Below are positions 26,597 through 35,829 of a stretch of 64,000 bases of DNA, one piece after another. The stretch lies in assembly GCF_024055575.1 (NCBI RefSeq), contig NZ_JAMXOE010000006.1, forward strand, positions 178,138 to 242,137, read 5' to 3'. Origin of the DNA: Mucilaginibacter flavidus (lineage in GTDB: Bacteria; Bacteroidota; Bacteroidia; Sphingobacteriales; Sphingobacteriaceae). The position numbers and the translations under genes were made by a program. Within the stretch, counting starts at the first letter, position 1, and every line of letters begins with the position of its first letter. The notes beneath the pieces are model-generated. The model had not been told where the DNA came from. It was given only the letters and a program-made list of their open reading frames with translations, and did no database searches.

Positions 26597-27639
26597 TGGC
26601 CAATCTTATGGATACCGGCATTTCCGTTATTATTTGTTGTTATAACAGCAGCTCGCGGCTGGCAGAAACCCTAAAAAATCTTGCGTTGCAGAAAGTTCCT
26701 GATGATCTTTTGTGGGAAATCATTCTCGTCGACAACGCATCGACCGATGGTACCGCCCTTATAGCCAGGCAGGAATGGGACAAATTTAGTAAGGTACCGC
26801 TACGTTTGACAATCCTGGAAGAACGTAAGCCTGGCAAAAACTATGCATTCAGAACAGGGATCACCGCATCGAAATATTCCTATATACTAACTTGTGATGA
26901 TGATAACTGGTTATCACCCGGGTATGTCGCCCGGGCATACCAAATTATGGGGTCAGATAATTGCATTGGAGCACTTGGAGGGTATGGGACTTTTGAACCC
27001 GAGCAGCCCGTTTCTACGGAAATTATGAGTTACGCAACTTATTATGTCAATGGTTCCCAATCAAACGCAGAATCCCGTCATTGGGTATATGGTGCAGGGT
27101 CGGTTTACCGAAAAAGTGTACTGACCGGCCTTTTCGAAAAAGGGTGGCAGCAAATAACTGTCGGAAGGAAAGGCAACAGTCTGATTTGCGGGGAAGATGT
27201 TGAACTATGTTTTGCGATCTACTTGAGTGGTTATAAAATCGTGGCAGATGACCGTTTATTATTTAAGCATTTCGTGCCCAAGCAACGGCAAAAAATGTTT
27301 TATATCAATAAACTTTCATACGGGCATGGTTATACGAACGTATTACTAAACGGATATTATTCGATTATAAACAATGATTTGCGGCCATTTAATAAAGTAC
27401 TGGATGCATGGTTATTATCTTCGGCAAAGACGTTATTAAAATCCACGCTTATCATGCTTTACCAATCGGTACTGAACCGGGAGAAAGCAGTCATGGAACA
27501 ACGGGCATTGCTGTTTAACGCGCATCTTGGTTGCTGGCAGGCACTTATCAGTAACCGAAAAAAAATCATAAAGCATCACCGGCAAATCAGCGCCCTGCTT
27601 TTACCGGCGGACACCAAAACAGAAAATAAAAGACAATGA
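26596..27639 (+). CDS. Family 2 glycosyltransferase
   Basis: 347 residues. SVIICCYNSSSRLAETL, IILVDNASTDGT, CDDDNWLSP (a DDD donor motif) and CGEDVELCFAIYLSG appear in order. The GEDVE catalytic-base form is shared with the GT2 at 36772-37683. A methionine four codons downstream is an alternative start that would lose the 1-bp coupling with the gene before. It overlaps the next ATG by 4 bp. Confidence 0.88.
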   Translation: MANLMDTGISVIICCYNSSSRLAETLKNLALQKVPDDLLWEIILVDNASTDGTALIARQEWDKFSKVPLRLTILEERKPGKNYAFRTGITASKYSYILTCDDDNWLSPGYVARAYQIMGSDNCIGALGGYGTFEPEQPVSTEIMSYATYYVNGSQSNAESRHWVYGAGSVYRKSVLTGLFEKGWQQITVGRKGNSLICGEDVELCFAIYLSGYKIVADDRLLFKHFVPKQRQKMFYINKLSYGHGYTNVLLNGYYSIINNDLRPFNKVLDAWLLSSAKTLLKSTLIMLYQSVLNREKAVMEQRALLFNAHLGCWQALISNRKKIIKHHRQISALLLPADTKTENKRQ

Positions 27640-28556
27640 TCAAACAGGGTGACAGCGCAGAGGTTGATTTTGCGCCGGTTATTATGTTCATCTATAATCG
27701 GCCGGAGCACACCAGGAGAAGCCTGGAGGCTTTAAGCAGAAATTTAGGTGCAGACAGTTCGGTATTATATGTTTTCGCGGATGGTCCCAAAGAAAACGCA
27801 GCCTCGGCTGATTTGGATTTGATAGAACAGGCGCGGGCTGTAGCTCTTGAAAAGTCCTGGTGTCGCGAGGTGTGCCTTGTTGCCAGGGAAAATAACATGG
27901 ACCTGGAGGATAACGTTATAGACGGTGTCACTCAGGTCATCAGCAAACATGGTAAAGCCATCATACTGGAAGATGATATCGTAACATCCCCGTATTTTCT
28001 AAAGTACTGCAACGATGGGCTAAAACTATATCAGTATGCGAAACAGGTATTTTCGATAAATGGGTTTATGTTCCCCATCGATTTCCAAACAGATATTGAT
28101 ACCTTCCTTTGTCCGGTGGCGACCAGTTCCTGGGGATGGGCAACATGGGCTGACAGGTGGGATCTGTTCGCGACGAATCCTGCTTATATCGATGAAATAA
28201 ATAGTGAAAAGCTCTTGAAAGACCGGTTCAATGTGGGCGGCATGAACCAGGTATTCATGTTATGTCATATGAATACCTGGGATATCCGTTGGTATTACAC
28301 CGCTTTCGTCAGAAATGGACTCGGCCTTTTTCCAACGGCATCACTTACAATGAATATTGGTTTTGATGGCAGTGGCACACATAAAGGTAACGAAGGGCTC
28401 GTACAGGAAATGGTGCAAGCGCCGATTACTCTTACCTACACTGATTCGATAAATTTGGCACACTACGTCAAATTGCTGAACTATGTAAAAATTGAGCCAC
28501 TTCCATTAAAACAGCGGATAAAAAATAAAATTAAAAACTTCCTGCATTTAAAATAA
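27636..28556 (+). CDS. GNT-I-like glycosyltransferase
   Basis: 306 residues. The strand PVIMFIYNRPEHTRRSLEAL and the donor motif AIILEDDIVTSPYFL near 108-122 resemble eukaryotic N-acetylglucosaminyltransferase I (GT13) and its bacterial relatives in capsule clusters. The motif SSWGWATWADRWD near 166-178 is highly characteristic of that bacterial group. Basic residues near the C-terminus suggest membrane contact. Donor unknown. Confidence 0.8.
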   Translation: MIKQGDSAEVDFAPVIMFIYNRPEHTRRSLEALSRNLGADSSVLYVFADGPKENAASADLDLIEQARAVALEKSWCREVCLVARENNMDLEDNVIDGVTQVISKHGKAIILEDDIVTSPYFLKYCNDGLKLYQYAKQVFSINGFMFPIDFQTDIDTFLCPVATSSWGWATWADRWDLFATNPAYIDEINSEKLLKDRFNVGGMNQVFMLCHMNTWDIRWYYTAFVRNGLGLFPTASLTMNIGFDGSGTHKGNEGLVQEMVQAPITLTYTDSINLAHYVKLLNYVKIEPLPLKQRIKNKIKNFLHLK

Positions 28557-28591
28557 GGCAGTTACGGACCGTCACCTTATTGTTATAAACT

Positions 28592-29521
28592 ATGCCATAT
28601 TCCCTGTTAAACAAAATTAAAGCAGCCGGCAAAAACCTGCTGATGTTGCCGAATTTTGTAGTAAAACTTGAAAACAATCTCGCTGTTCAGAAAATACTGG
28701 CAGCAAAGTCACTCATTAACTCATTTGATTATTCGGGTGACCTGCCGTTGTCCAATTACGAATTTTCTGTATTTTCCCAGTGGGGAGATGATGGCATTAT
28801 ACAATACCTGATTAACACGATAGATATACAGGAAAAATATTTTATAGAATTCGGTGTTGAAAATTACACCGAAGCCAACACCCGCTTCCTCTTAATAAAC
28901 AACAACTGGGGTGGTCTGGTTATGGATGGGTCAAAGCCGAACATGGATGAACTCAGAAATTCCGAATTATATTGGAAATTCGATCTGAAAGTAAAGGATG
29001 TGTTCATCACCCGCGAGAACATTAACGGCTTGATCCAGGAACAGGGGCTGGCAAGGGACATCGGTATTTTAAGTATAGACATCGACGGCAACGATTACTG
29101 GGTGTGGGAGGCGATCACAGCCATAGAACCGGTTATTGTTATCGTTGAATACAATAGTGTTTTGGGGATCGAACATCCATGGACCGTTCCCTACCAGCCT
29201 GATTTTTACAGGACTGCCGCGCATTTCTCGAACCTGTATTACGGGGCCTCGCTGTTATCGTTATGTGATTTGGCGGAAAAAAAAGGGTATTATTTCACTG
29301 GCTGCAACAGCGCCGGGAACAATGCCTATTTCGTAAGGAAAGACAAAATAGGCCCGATTAAACCGCTAAGCCCCCTGGAAGGCTACGTTTGTTCCGTATT
29401 CAAAGAGTCGCGTAACGAACAAGGGTATTTAAGCTATTTAGCGGGGGCCGAAAGATTACAGCTGCTAAAGGGCATGTCAATTTATAACACCCGGACTACA
29501 CAGACCGAAACTATCCGTTGA
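28592..29521 (+). CDS. FkbM-like SAM-dependent methyltransferase-fold protein
   Basis: 309 residues. The central part has an FkbM-type layout: FIEFGVENYTEANTRFLL replaces the usual FDVGAN-type SAM loop, and LSIDIDGNDYWVWEAI corresponds to the IKIDVEGYE segment of FkbM enzymes. VIVEYNSVLG and a C-terminal GCNSAGNNAYFV follow. I place it as a divergent methyltransferase of sugar-cluster type; the altered SAM loop lowers confidence in catalysis. It is preceded by a 35-bp gap. Confidence 0.65.
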   Translation: MPYSLLNKIKAAGKNLLMLPNFVVKLENNLAVQKILAAKSLINSFDYSGDLPLSNYEFSVFSQWGDDGIIQYLINTIDIQEKYFIEFGVENYTEANTRFLLINNNWGGLVMDGSKPNMDELRNSELYWKFDLKVKDVFITRENINGLIQEQGLARDIGILSIDIDGNDYWVWEAITAIEPVIVIVEYNSVLGIEHPWTVPYQPDFYRTAAHFSNLYYGASLLSLCDLAEKKGYYFTGCNSAGNNAYFVRKDKIGPIKPLSPLEGYVCSVFKESRNEQGYLSYLAGAERLQLLKGMSIYNTRTTQTETIR

Positions 29522-29554
29522 AGCTCGGCAGTTTTCGGCATTTAAAATTCAGGT

Positions 29555-30688
29555 ATGATTGGGATCATATTTAATAAGTTAAAATTTATTTTAATCAGAA
29601 AACTGATTCCTGCAGTCCTCAACGGTCTGTTTTTCCTCCCCGCACGCAGGAAGGACACGCTCCTGTTGGTGAAATGTGATGGTATCGGTGACTACTTACT
29701 GTTCAGGGACTACCTCTATTTTTTAAGGGCATCTGAAAAGTACAAGGACCATCAAATATATTTACTGGCCAATACGGGAAGCAAAGAAATCGCCACTTAC
29801 CTGGATTCAAAAATTATTGATGGCTTTTACTGGTATTCCGACAGCTTCTTTTTAAAATGGGACCTTGTTAAATTAATGTTCAGGCTTCAGCTGTTGAGGC
29901 CGGAGACGCTGGTATATACAAATTATTCACGTAGATATATCGTTGATGAACTAATAAGGAATATCAACGCGAAACATAAAATAGCAGTCGATGGCGACCT
30001 GATTAACGAAAACGCGGTACAGAAACAAAAGGCTGACAAATATTACTCTGTGCTGATATCCGTTAACCCCGCCCCTGCCCATGAGTTTGACCGAAATAGA
30101 CAAATAATGGAAGCGCTTACGGGTGAAACAAGTATGGCAGCTTCAGCGATAATGAACAAAAGCGACTTACAGATAGTTCAAAATGACAGTGTCATTATTT
30201 TTACAGGCGCAGGAAGCATCGAGAAAAAATGGCCAGCGTCAAATTTCAACAAGCTTTGCGCGCAACTCATTTCAGATTTAACCATAAAGATCGTCGTAAC
30301 CGGGGGAATTGATGAGGCGGCGGAAGCGGCCGTTATTGGTGAAGGTATACCTGCTGAAAGGCTGTCCTTCAGAACCGGGCTAAGTATTATACAACTTTGT
30401 GAATTTATCGGCGGAGCAAAAATGTTGATTTCCGGAGATACCGCAGCGGTGCACATAGCTGCAGCCCTGTCAGTGCCTGTCATATGCATTGCCAAAGGCG
30501 ATCTTTACGGACGATTCATCCCATACCCGCAGCACGCTCCCGGCGTAATTCATCCCGTATTTCCGGAAGGCTACAAAGAAGACATTCGAAATTATACACA
30601 ATTTTCAAATTATACTATGGCTGATGTCAGTGTTAACGATGTATATAAAGCAGCACGGGAAATTTTAACACGTTCAGGTAATAACTAA
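29555..30688 (+). CDS. Family 9 (heptosyltransferase-like) glycosyltransferase
   Basis: 377 residues, GT-B fold. LLVKCDGIGDYLLFRDYLYFL is the N-terminal GT9 signature (normally D-x-IGD). IIFTGAGSIEKKWPASNFNKL is the donor-domain entry, and ISGDTAAVHIAAALSVPVICI is the C-terminal GT9 motif. GT9 enzymes mostly transfer heptose to LPS core, but capsule-cluster members use other sugars. A second GT9 lies at 35830-36768. Confidence 0.88.
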   Translation: MIGIIFNKLKFILIRKLIPAVLNGLFFLPARRKDTLLLVKCDGIGDYLLFRDYLYFLRASEKYKDHQIYLLANTGSKEIATYLDSKIIDGFYWYSDSFFLKWDLVKLMFRLQLLRPETLVYTNYSRRYIVDELIRNINAKHKIAVDGDLINENAVQKQKADKYYSVLISVNPAPAHEFDRNRQIMEALTGETSMAASAIMNKSDLQIVQNDSVIIFTGAGSIEKKWPASNFNKLCAQLISDLTIKIVVTGGIDEAAEAAVIGEGIPAERLSFRTGLSIIQLCEFIGGAKMLISGDTAAVHIAAALSVPVICIAKGDLYGRFIPYPQHAPGVIHPVFPEGYKEDIRNYTQFSNYTMADVSVNDVYKAAREILTRSGNN

Positions 30689-30690
30689 AT

Positions 30691-31620
30691 ATGACACTCC
30701 CTGACTTGAAAAGATACCGGGTTGCTTTTGAAGCGAATGGCACTAACCTGCCTTTGCAGTCCATTGAAGTTCCAAAGACCGGGCTCCTGAAAATCCTGCC
30801 TTCGGCGCCTGAGGGAAAAAGCGGCTGGCCATGGACGGAAGAAACCGCCCCCTCGCTTTACAATACTGAAATTTGCTGGCCCAGGATCACCATCGTAACG
30901 CCTACCTACCAGCAAGGTAATTTTTTAGAAGAGACTATCAGATCAGTACTTTTACAAAACTATCCCAACCTTGAGTACATTATTATAGACGGCGGAAGCA
31001 ACGACCAAACCAGGAATATAATTGAGCGATATGCGCCCTGGATCAGCTTCTGGCAAAGCAAAAAGGACAATGGGCAGGGACAGGCAATAAATATGGGGTT
31101 TAGTCTTGGCTCCGGTCAATACTATGCCTGGATCAATAGTGATGATCATTATTTAAACAATGTGTTTCATCTGGTGGTTACTGTGTTTCTGAAGACGCAT
31201 ACTAAATTTGTGTATGGCTTTGGTCTTAATTACCAGGTGGATAACGGGTTATTAGAAATGGTTAAAATTTTACCGTTTTGGGATTATTTTATCAAGATAC
31301 CGACGCTTATTCAACCCTCGACATTTTGGGATGCCGGAATTCATCAACCCATCTGGGAGGAACTGCATTGTTCATTGGATTTTGAATTATGGCTGCGGCT
31401 TGTAAAAGGGAATAAAAGACGGCTTATCAGGCAGCCCTTGTCCGTAGCAAAAGTCCATAGTGAGGCAAAAACGGTCAATCCTAAAATGCAGGCAAAATGG
31501 CAGGAAGATCACGAAAAAATCTGGTCTGCCGAAGCACATGGCGAAGTATATGAATGGAAAAGGATTAATTTCCTGAACAGGATAAGATTTAAAGTGTTCA
31601 AATTCTTCAAATTAGTATAA
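30691..31620 (+). CDS. Family 2 glycosyltransferase with WPWTEE-type N-terminal extension
   Basis: 309 residues. A 60-residue extension containing GWPWTEET precedes the catalytic domain, which starts ITIVTPTYQQGNFLEETI. IIIDGGSNDQT, WINSDDHY and LDFELWLRLV supply the donor and catalytic-base elements. The DNGQGQAINMGF segment is typical of GT2s that act on polyprenyl-linked intermediates. It begins 2 bp after the GT9 stop. Confidence 0.88.
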   Translation: MTLPDLKRYRVAFEANGTNLPLQSIEVPKTGLLKILPSAPEGKSGWPWTEETAPSLYNTEICWPRITIVTPTYQQGNFLEETIRSVLLQNYPNLEYIIIDGGSNDQTRNIIERYAPWISFWQSKKDNGQGQAINMGFSLGSGQYYAWINSDDHYLNNVFHLVVTVFLKTHTKFVYGFGLNYQVDNGLLEMVKILPFWDYFIKIPTLIQPSTFWDAGIHQPIWEELHCSLDFELWLRLVKGNKRRLIRQPLSVAKVHSEAKTVNPKMQAKWQEDHEKIWSAEAHGEVYEWKRINFLNRIRFKVFKFFKLV

Positions 31621-31637
31621 CCGAAACTGCCGAGCCG

Positions 31638-33026
31638 ATGCTTTTTAATTCACTGCTGTTCTTCCTTTTCTTTTCAATAGTTACTTCCTGCTATTATTTG
31701 TTGCCTTATAAAATAAGATGGATATGGCTGCTTGCAGCAAGCTGTTATTTTTATATGTATTTCAGGCCGCAGTATATCCTGATTATATTCTTTACGATTA
31801 TAGTAGATTATATCGCAGGACTATTGATCGAACCTGCTACCGGAAAGAAAAGAAAATTATTTCTGCTAATCAGTATTGTCGTTAACGTTGGCGTCCTTGG
31901 TTTCTACAAATATTTCAATTTTATTTCAGAAAATTTCAACCTGCTCCTTGTTAGCTCCCGAACAGGTCCTATTCCGATGCTGGATTTTATTTTGCCAATT
32001 GGCCTCTCCTTCCATACGTTCCAGGCCATGAGTTATACGATTGAAGTCTATCGCGGACATCAAAAAGCCGAACGTCATTTTGGTATCTATGCCCTATATG
32101 TGATGTTTTATCCGCAAATGGTAGCCGGCCCAATTGAAAGGCCTCAACATATTTTACCGCAACTACATCGCTTAAACAAAGTGAACGATAGCAAATTTAT
32201 TTCGGGCATTCTATTAATGGCTACCGGGCTATTCAAAAAAATGGTAATTGCTGACCGGCTTGGATTGTATGTGGACCCAGTCTTTTCCCACCCCCACAGC
32301 CACTCAGCCCTGGAACTATTGCTTGCAACCTATTTCTTTGCTTTTCAGATCTATTGCGATTTTAGCGGATATACAGACATCGCGATCGGTGCTGCACTTG
32401 TGCTGGGTGTCGAACTGATGAAAAATTTTAACATGCCTTATCTTGCGACCAATCTTGCCGAATTCTGGAAGCGCTGGCACATTTCCCTTTCCACTTGGTT
32501 CAGGGATTACCTTTATATCCCCCTGGGAGGTAACAGGGGACCCTTCTATTACACTTGTTTTAACCTTTTGGTTGTATTCCTTATCAGCGGCTTATGGCAT
32601 GGGGCGAATTGGAAATACCTGGTCTGGGGTTTGCTTCACGGATTTCTCCTAATCGGGTACCAGGTGTTAAAAAAATTGCGCATAGAGGTGAAAGGCTACC
32701 GTTTCCTGAAATGGTTGCTGACCTTCAACCTGGTTTGCCTGGCCTGGATATTTTTCCGGGCAGATTCAGTCGGTGACGCTTGGTTTATTTTGAAAAAAAT
32801 TAGTTCAGCGGGGGGGCTGACGTATACAGCAGGCCATATAATGGACTTGAGGGAAATAGGGTTTTGTATTATTTTGATGCTGGGTTTGGTTGCCGGAGAA
32901 TGGTGCTTGCGTAAAAGCGGGGGGTATCCAAACTCTAAAAAGATAATCATTACGTTGTTATTACTTATCACTTGCTATTTCTTAGGCATATTTAACGAGA
33001 CGCAATTTATATACTTTCAGTTCTGA
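31638..33026 (+). CDS. MBOAT-family O-acyltransferase (AlgI-like)
   Basis: A 462-residue polytopic protein with about 11 membrane helices. MBOAT signatures are FYPQMVAGPIERPQHILPQL near 155-175, EFWKRWHISLSTWFRDYLYIPLGG near 275-298, and SGLWHGANW with the catalytic His321. AlgI-type proteins pass acetyl groups from the cytoplasm across the membrane to a periplasmic partner. That partner appears to be the next gene, whose ATG overlaps this stop by 1 bp. Confidence 0.93.
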   Translation: MLFNSLLFFLFFSIVTSCYYLLPYKIRWIWLLAASCYFYMYFRPQYILIIFFTIIVDYIAGLLIEPATGKKRKLFLLISIVVNVGVLGFYKYFNFISENFNLLLVSSRTGPIPMLDFILPIGLSFHTFQAMSYTIEVYRGHQKAERHFGIYALYVMFYPQMVAGPIERPQHILPQLHRLNKVNDSKFISGILLMATGLFKKMVIADRLGLYVDPVFSHPHSHSALELLLATYFFAFQIYCDFSGYTDIAIGAALVLGVELMKNFNMPYLATNLAEFWKRWHISLSTWFRDYLYIPLGGNRGPFYYTCFNLLVVFLISGLWHGANWKYLVWGLLHGFLLIGYQVLKKLRIEVKGYRFLKWLLTFNLVCLAWIFFRADSVGDAWFILKKISSAGGLTYTAGHIMDLREIGFCIILMLGLVAGEWCLRKSGGYPNSKKIIITLLLLITCYFLGIFNETQFIYFQF

Positions 33027-34135
33027 TGCGTAAATTAATCTGTTTGATGGTACTGGCCGGAAGCCTGTTGTTGTTCGTTATGGCGATGAACCAAACTTTT
33101 ATTAACAAAGTCAAATACGACCGCTATTTTGACCATCTACCCCCCCCGACTGCAAAGCGCCGATCGTTATATGAACGGTTGTTTGTGCGATCTGACCGCT
33201 GGCGATACGGGGATTTATATGGCATGTCGTTTTTGCCGGGCTACAAATTCAAGCTGGAGCCGTACCGCCCCTATACCAGGGACACAGGAACGTCCCCGAC
33301 CGGAAAAATACTTTATATTATTGGAGACAGCTTTCTGGCCGACAAGAAACTTGATCGTGCGTTTGATAATTTCGATGCTGTTGTGTTTTCCGACAGACGT
33401 TTTCCCTTCGGGCCTGTTATACTCGACAGCACAAAACAAAATTACCTGGTCATGGAATTTGCTGAGCGTAACCTGGTTGACTATGACATAAAAAAATCAC
33501 TGGAAAGGAGATGGTCAACCGGGCAAATCTTGTCTAAGTCTTTTTTTAATACCATTACACCAAAAGAAACTGGTGGATCCGGCGTCCCGTCTGGTGTTAT
33601 TGCCAGGATCAATAAGGCTATGTTCAACAAGGACCTTAGTCGGAACATCGAACTCCTGCTTTTTGATGATAAACTATTTACACCCGTGAAAGAGTTAAAA
33701 GCGGGCATCAACTATGATCTGTTTGGCAGGACAGTAAGAGAAACTGCCGTCAGCACAGATAAAAAGAGACTGCTGCTGAACATAACCGTGGACACTTCGT
33801 TCCGCGAGTCGGCCTTCCGGAATATAACTGATAGTGAAATAAATAAGATAAGCGAAAATCTAAATTATGCAGAAAAGTACTACTTGTCGGTAGGTTTTAA
33901 ATCGGTTTTCTTATCCGTAGTTCCCAATGCAGTTTCCGTTTACGATGATAAGCGAATGCATTATAACCATTTGCTTGAACGAGTTGAGAAAAAGAACAGT
34001 TTTCCTGTGATTAGTATTTGGGACTTTTTCCGGGCGTCAACTCGTAATTTATACTATCGCAGCGATGCGCATTGGAACCCTGAGGGTCTTGATTTATGGG
34101 TCGACCAGACGCGCAAAGCCATCAATAAGTATTAA
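33026..34135 (+). CDS. AlgJ/AlgX-like SGNH O-acetyltransferase
   Basis: 369 residues with an N-terminal signal anchor (MRKLICLMVLAGSLLLFVMA). The SGNH-type nucleophile motif GDSF is at residues 100-103 (Ser102). The C-terminal SDAHWNPEG gives D347 and H349, the D-x-H arrangement of AlgJ/AlgX-type enzymes. It is predicted to face the periplasm and to place acetyl groups on the polysaccharide with the MBOAT protein. The AlgI-AlgJ pairing is well known from alginate clusters; here it is used in a heteropolysaccharide locus. Confidence 0.8.
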   Translation: MRKLICLMVLAGSLLLFVMAMNQTFINKVKYDRYFDHLPPPTAKRRSLYERLFVRSDRWRYGDLYGMSFLPGYKFKLEPYRPYTRDTGTSPTGKILYIIGDSFLADKKLDRAFDNFDAVVFSDRRFPFGPVILDSTKQNYLVMEFAERNLVDYDIKKSLERRWSTGQILSKSFFNTITPKETGGSGVPSGVIARINKAMFNKDLSRNIELLLFDDKLFTPVKELKAGINYDLFGRTVRETAVSTDKKRLLLNITVDTSFRESAFRNITDSEINKISENLNYAEKYYLSVGFKSVFLSVVPNAVSVYDDKRMHYNHLLERVEKKNSFPVISIWDFFRASTRNLYYRSDAHWNPEGLDLWVDQTRKAINKY

Positions 34136-34165
34136 GTAAATGCCGACAAGTTTATAAATAACCGC

Positions 34166-34942
34166 ATGAGAGCACTCTTTAAAAAAATCCTGGGACCAAA
34201 ACTTGTTGCCAAGTTAAGAAAACAGTTCCCCTCGGAAATTCAACAAAAGGCAAATATGATGGAAATACAGCGGAAAGCTGCGTTTTACTCGTTGTTCGTT
34301 AAACCGGGTGACATTTGTTTTGATGTGGGAGCCAACATGGGTAACCGGATTGCACCCATGTTATATTTAGGTGCAAAAGTAATAGCTGTTGAACCACAGG
34401 AGAAATGTTATAATTACTTAAAACGAGAATTCGGTGACAAGATAGCACTTGTTCGAAAAGGTCTTGGAGAAGCAGAGGGTGTAAAACTATTCCACTTATC
34501 TGATGACACTACTTTATCTTCTTTTTCCAACGAGTGGATAACTTCGGTAAAAACTACAGGAAGGTTTAAGGAAAAAACGTGGAAAAAGGCTTTACAGACT
34601 GAGATGACCACCGTAGACTTGCTTATTGAAAAATACGGAATACCTTCTTTTATAAAGATTGATGTGGAAGGTTATGAATTAGAGGTACTTAAAGGACTTA
34701 CTACGGCAGTTCAAATGATAAGTTTTGAATATACCGTTCCCGAGCAGCCCGATCGAGCTATAATGTGTCTGGACCGCATTGAAAAATACAATCCGAAAAT
34801 CGAGTGCAATTATAGTATTGGGGAGGACCTTGTATGGGCGCTAAATGCGTGGGTCTCACCTGGCCAAATGAGAACTCATATTTTAACTACGGAATTTAAC
34901 GACACCTGCTTCGGAGACATTTATGTACGTTCCCGGAAGTAA
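34166..34942 (+). CDS. FkbM-family methyltransferase
   Basis: 258 residues. The FkbM pattern is canonical: DICFDVGANMGNRIAPML (SAM loop, about 51-68), VIAVEPQEKC, and IKIDVEGYELEVLKGL near 167-182. Basic N-terminal residues precede the domain. It probably O-methylates a sugar hydroxyl. Gap of 30 bp after the AlgJ-like gene. Confidence 0.9.
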   Translation: MRALFKKILGPKLVAKLRKQFPSEIQQKANMMEIQRKAAFYSLFVKPGDICFDVGANMGNRIAPMLYLGAKVIAVEPQEKCYNYLKREFGDKIALVRKGLGEAEGVKLFHLSDDTTLSSFSNEWITSVKTTGRFKEKTWKKALQTEMTTVDLLIEKYGIPSFIKIDVEGYELEVLKGLTTAVQMISFEYTVPEQPDRAIMCLDRIEKYNPKIECNYSIGEDLVWALNAWVSPGQMRTHILTTEFNDTCFGDIYVRSRK

Positions 34943-34951
34943 ATAAAATCA

Positions 34952-35818
34952 TTGAGACCATTTTTTTCAATCGTAATTCCTTTATTTAACTGTGCAGCAT
35001 CACTTCAGCATACGCTGGACAGTATTTTATTACAATCCTTCCGGGACTACGAAATTGTTTTCATCGATGGCGCCTCTGCCGATGACACTTTACAAATTAT
35101 CGACGCCTTCAGGATGCTCAATAGCACTGCAGGAGTAAAACTTGTTTCTGAAAAGGATAATGGTATTTATGATGCGATGAATAAAGGTGTAAAAATAGCT
35201 ACAGGCGAATGGCTCTACTTTATGGGGAGTGATGATACATTCTGTTCAGCAAAAGTCCTCCTGGAAGTTTATGAAGAGATACAAAAAAAAGATGCAGACC
35301 TTATCTACGGAAATGTTTACGGAGCAATAACTAATATAGGATACATCTACGACACCAGGGCAAAAGTTTTGTCGACAGGGATACACCACCAAAGCGTATT
35401 TTACAAAAGCAATCTTTTTGAGGTTTTGGGTGAGTATAACCGGGAGTTTAAAATAGCCGCGGACTATGATTTTACCCTTAAAGTTTTCCTTAATGAGCGG
35501 TATAGCACAAGGTATATCAACAAAACCATAGCATATTATGGGGAAAACGGGTATAGCTCTCAAAATTTCGACTACAAATTTTTCAGTGGGCATTATAGGA
35601 TTCTGGCGCGCAACGGTGCAACGGAAAAAATAGATTCACCTCAAAATTGCCTCGACAGTTCTATTTACTGCTGTTTGTACCTTGCCAAAGCGAAAAAAAA
35701 TATGGGTGTTGCTTGGGGAAACTTACTATATTATATAACAGCGGCAAAGGGCCTGACACTGTATTTCAGGGTCAAAACATTATTACGTATGCTCATGTGG
35801 AGCATAAGGTCCAATTGA
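34952..35818 (+). CDS. Family 2 glycosyltransferase (TTG start)
   Basis: 288 residues. The only start that keeps the N-terminal strand FFSIVIPLFNC is a TTG at 34952. IDGASADDTLQII, MGSDDTF and AADYDFTLKVF are the donor and base motifs. KDNGIYDAMNKG matches the minus-strand GT2 at 9997-10743, so the two belong to the same WcaA-like subgroup. It ends 11 bp before the next ATG. Confidence 0.85.
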   Translation: MRPFFSIVIPLFNCAASLQHTLDSILLQSFRDYEIVFIDGASADDTLQIIDAFRMLNSTAGVKLVSEKDNGIYDAMNKGVKIATGEWLYFMGSDDTFCSAKVLLEVYEEIQKKDADLIYGNVYGAITNIGYIYDTRAKVLSTGIHHQSVFYKSNLFEVLGEYNREFKIAADYDFTLKVFLNERYSTRYINKTIAYYGENGYSSQNFDYKFFSGHYRILARNGATEKIDSPQNCLDSSIYCCLYLAKAKKNMGVAWGNLLYYITAAKGLTLYFRVKTLLRMLMWSIRSN

Positions 35819-35829
35819 AAAACACCCCA

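Noticed and set aside
35647..35829. Longer start for the second GT9-like gene
   Set aside because: It would overlap the preceding GT2 by about 170 bp and adds sequence without GT9 similarity; the ATG at 35830 follows the stop cleanly.
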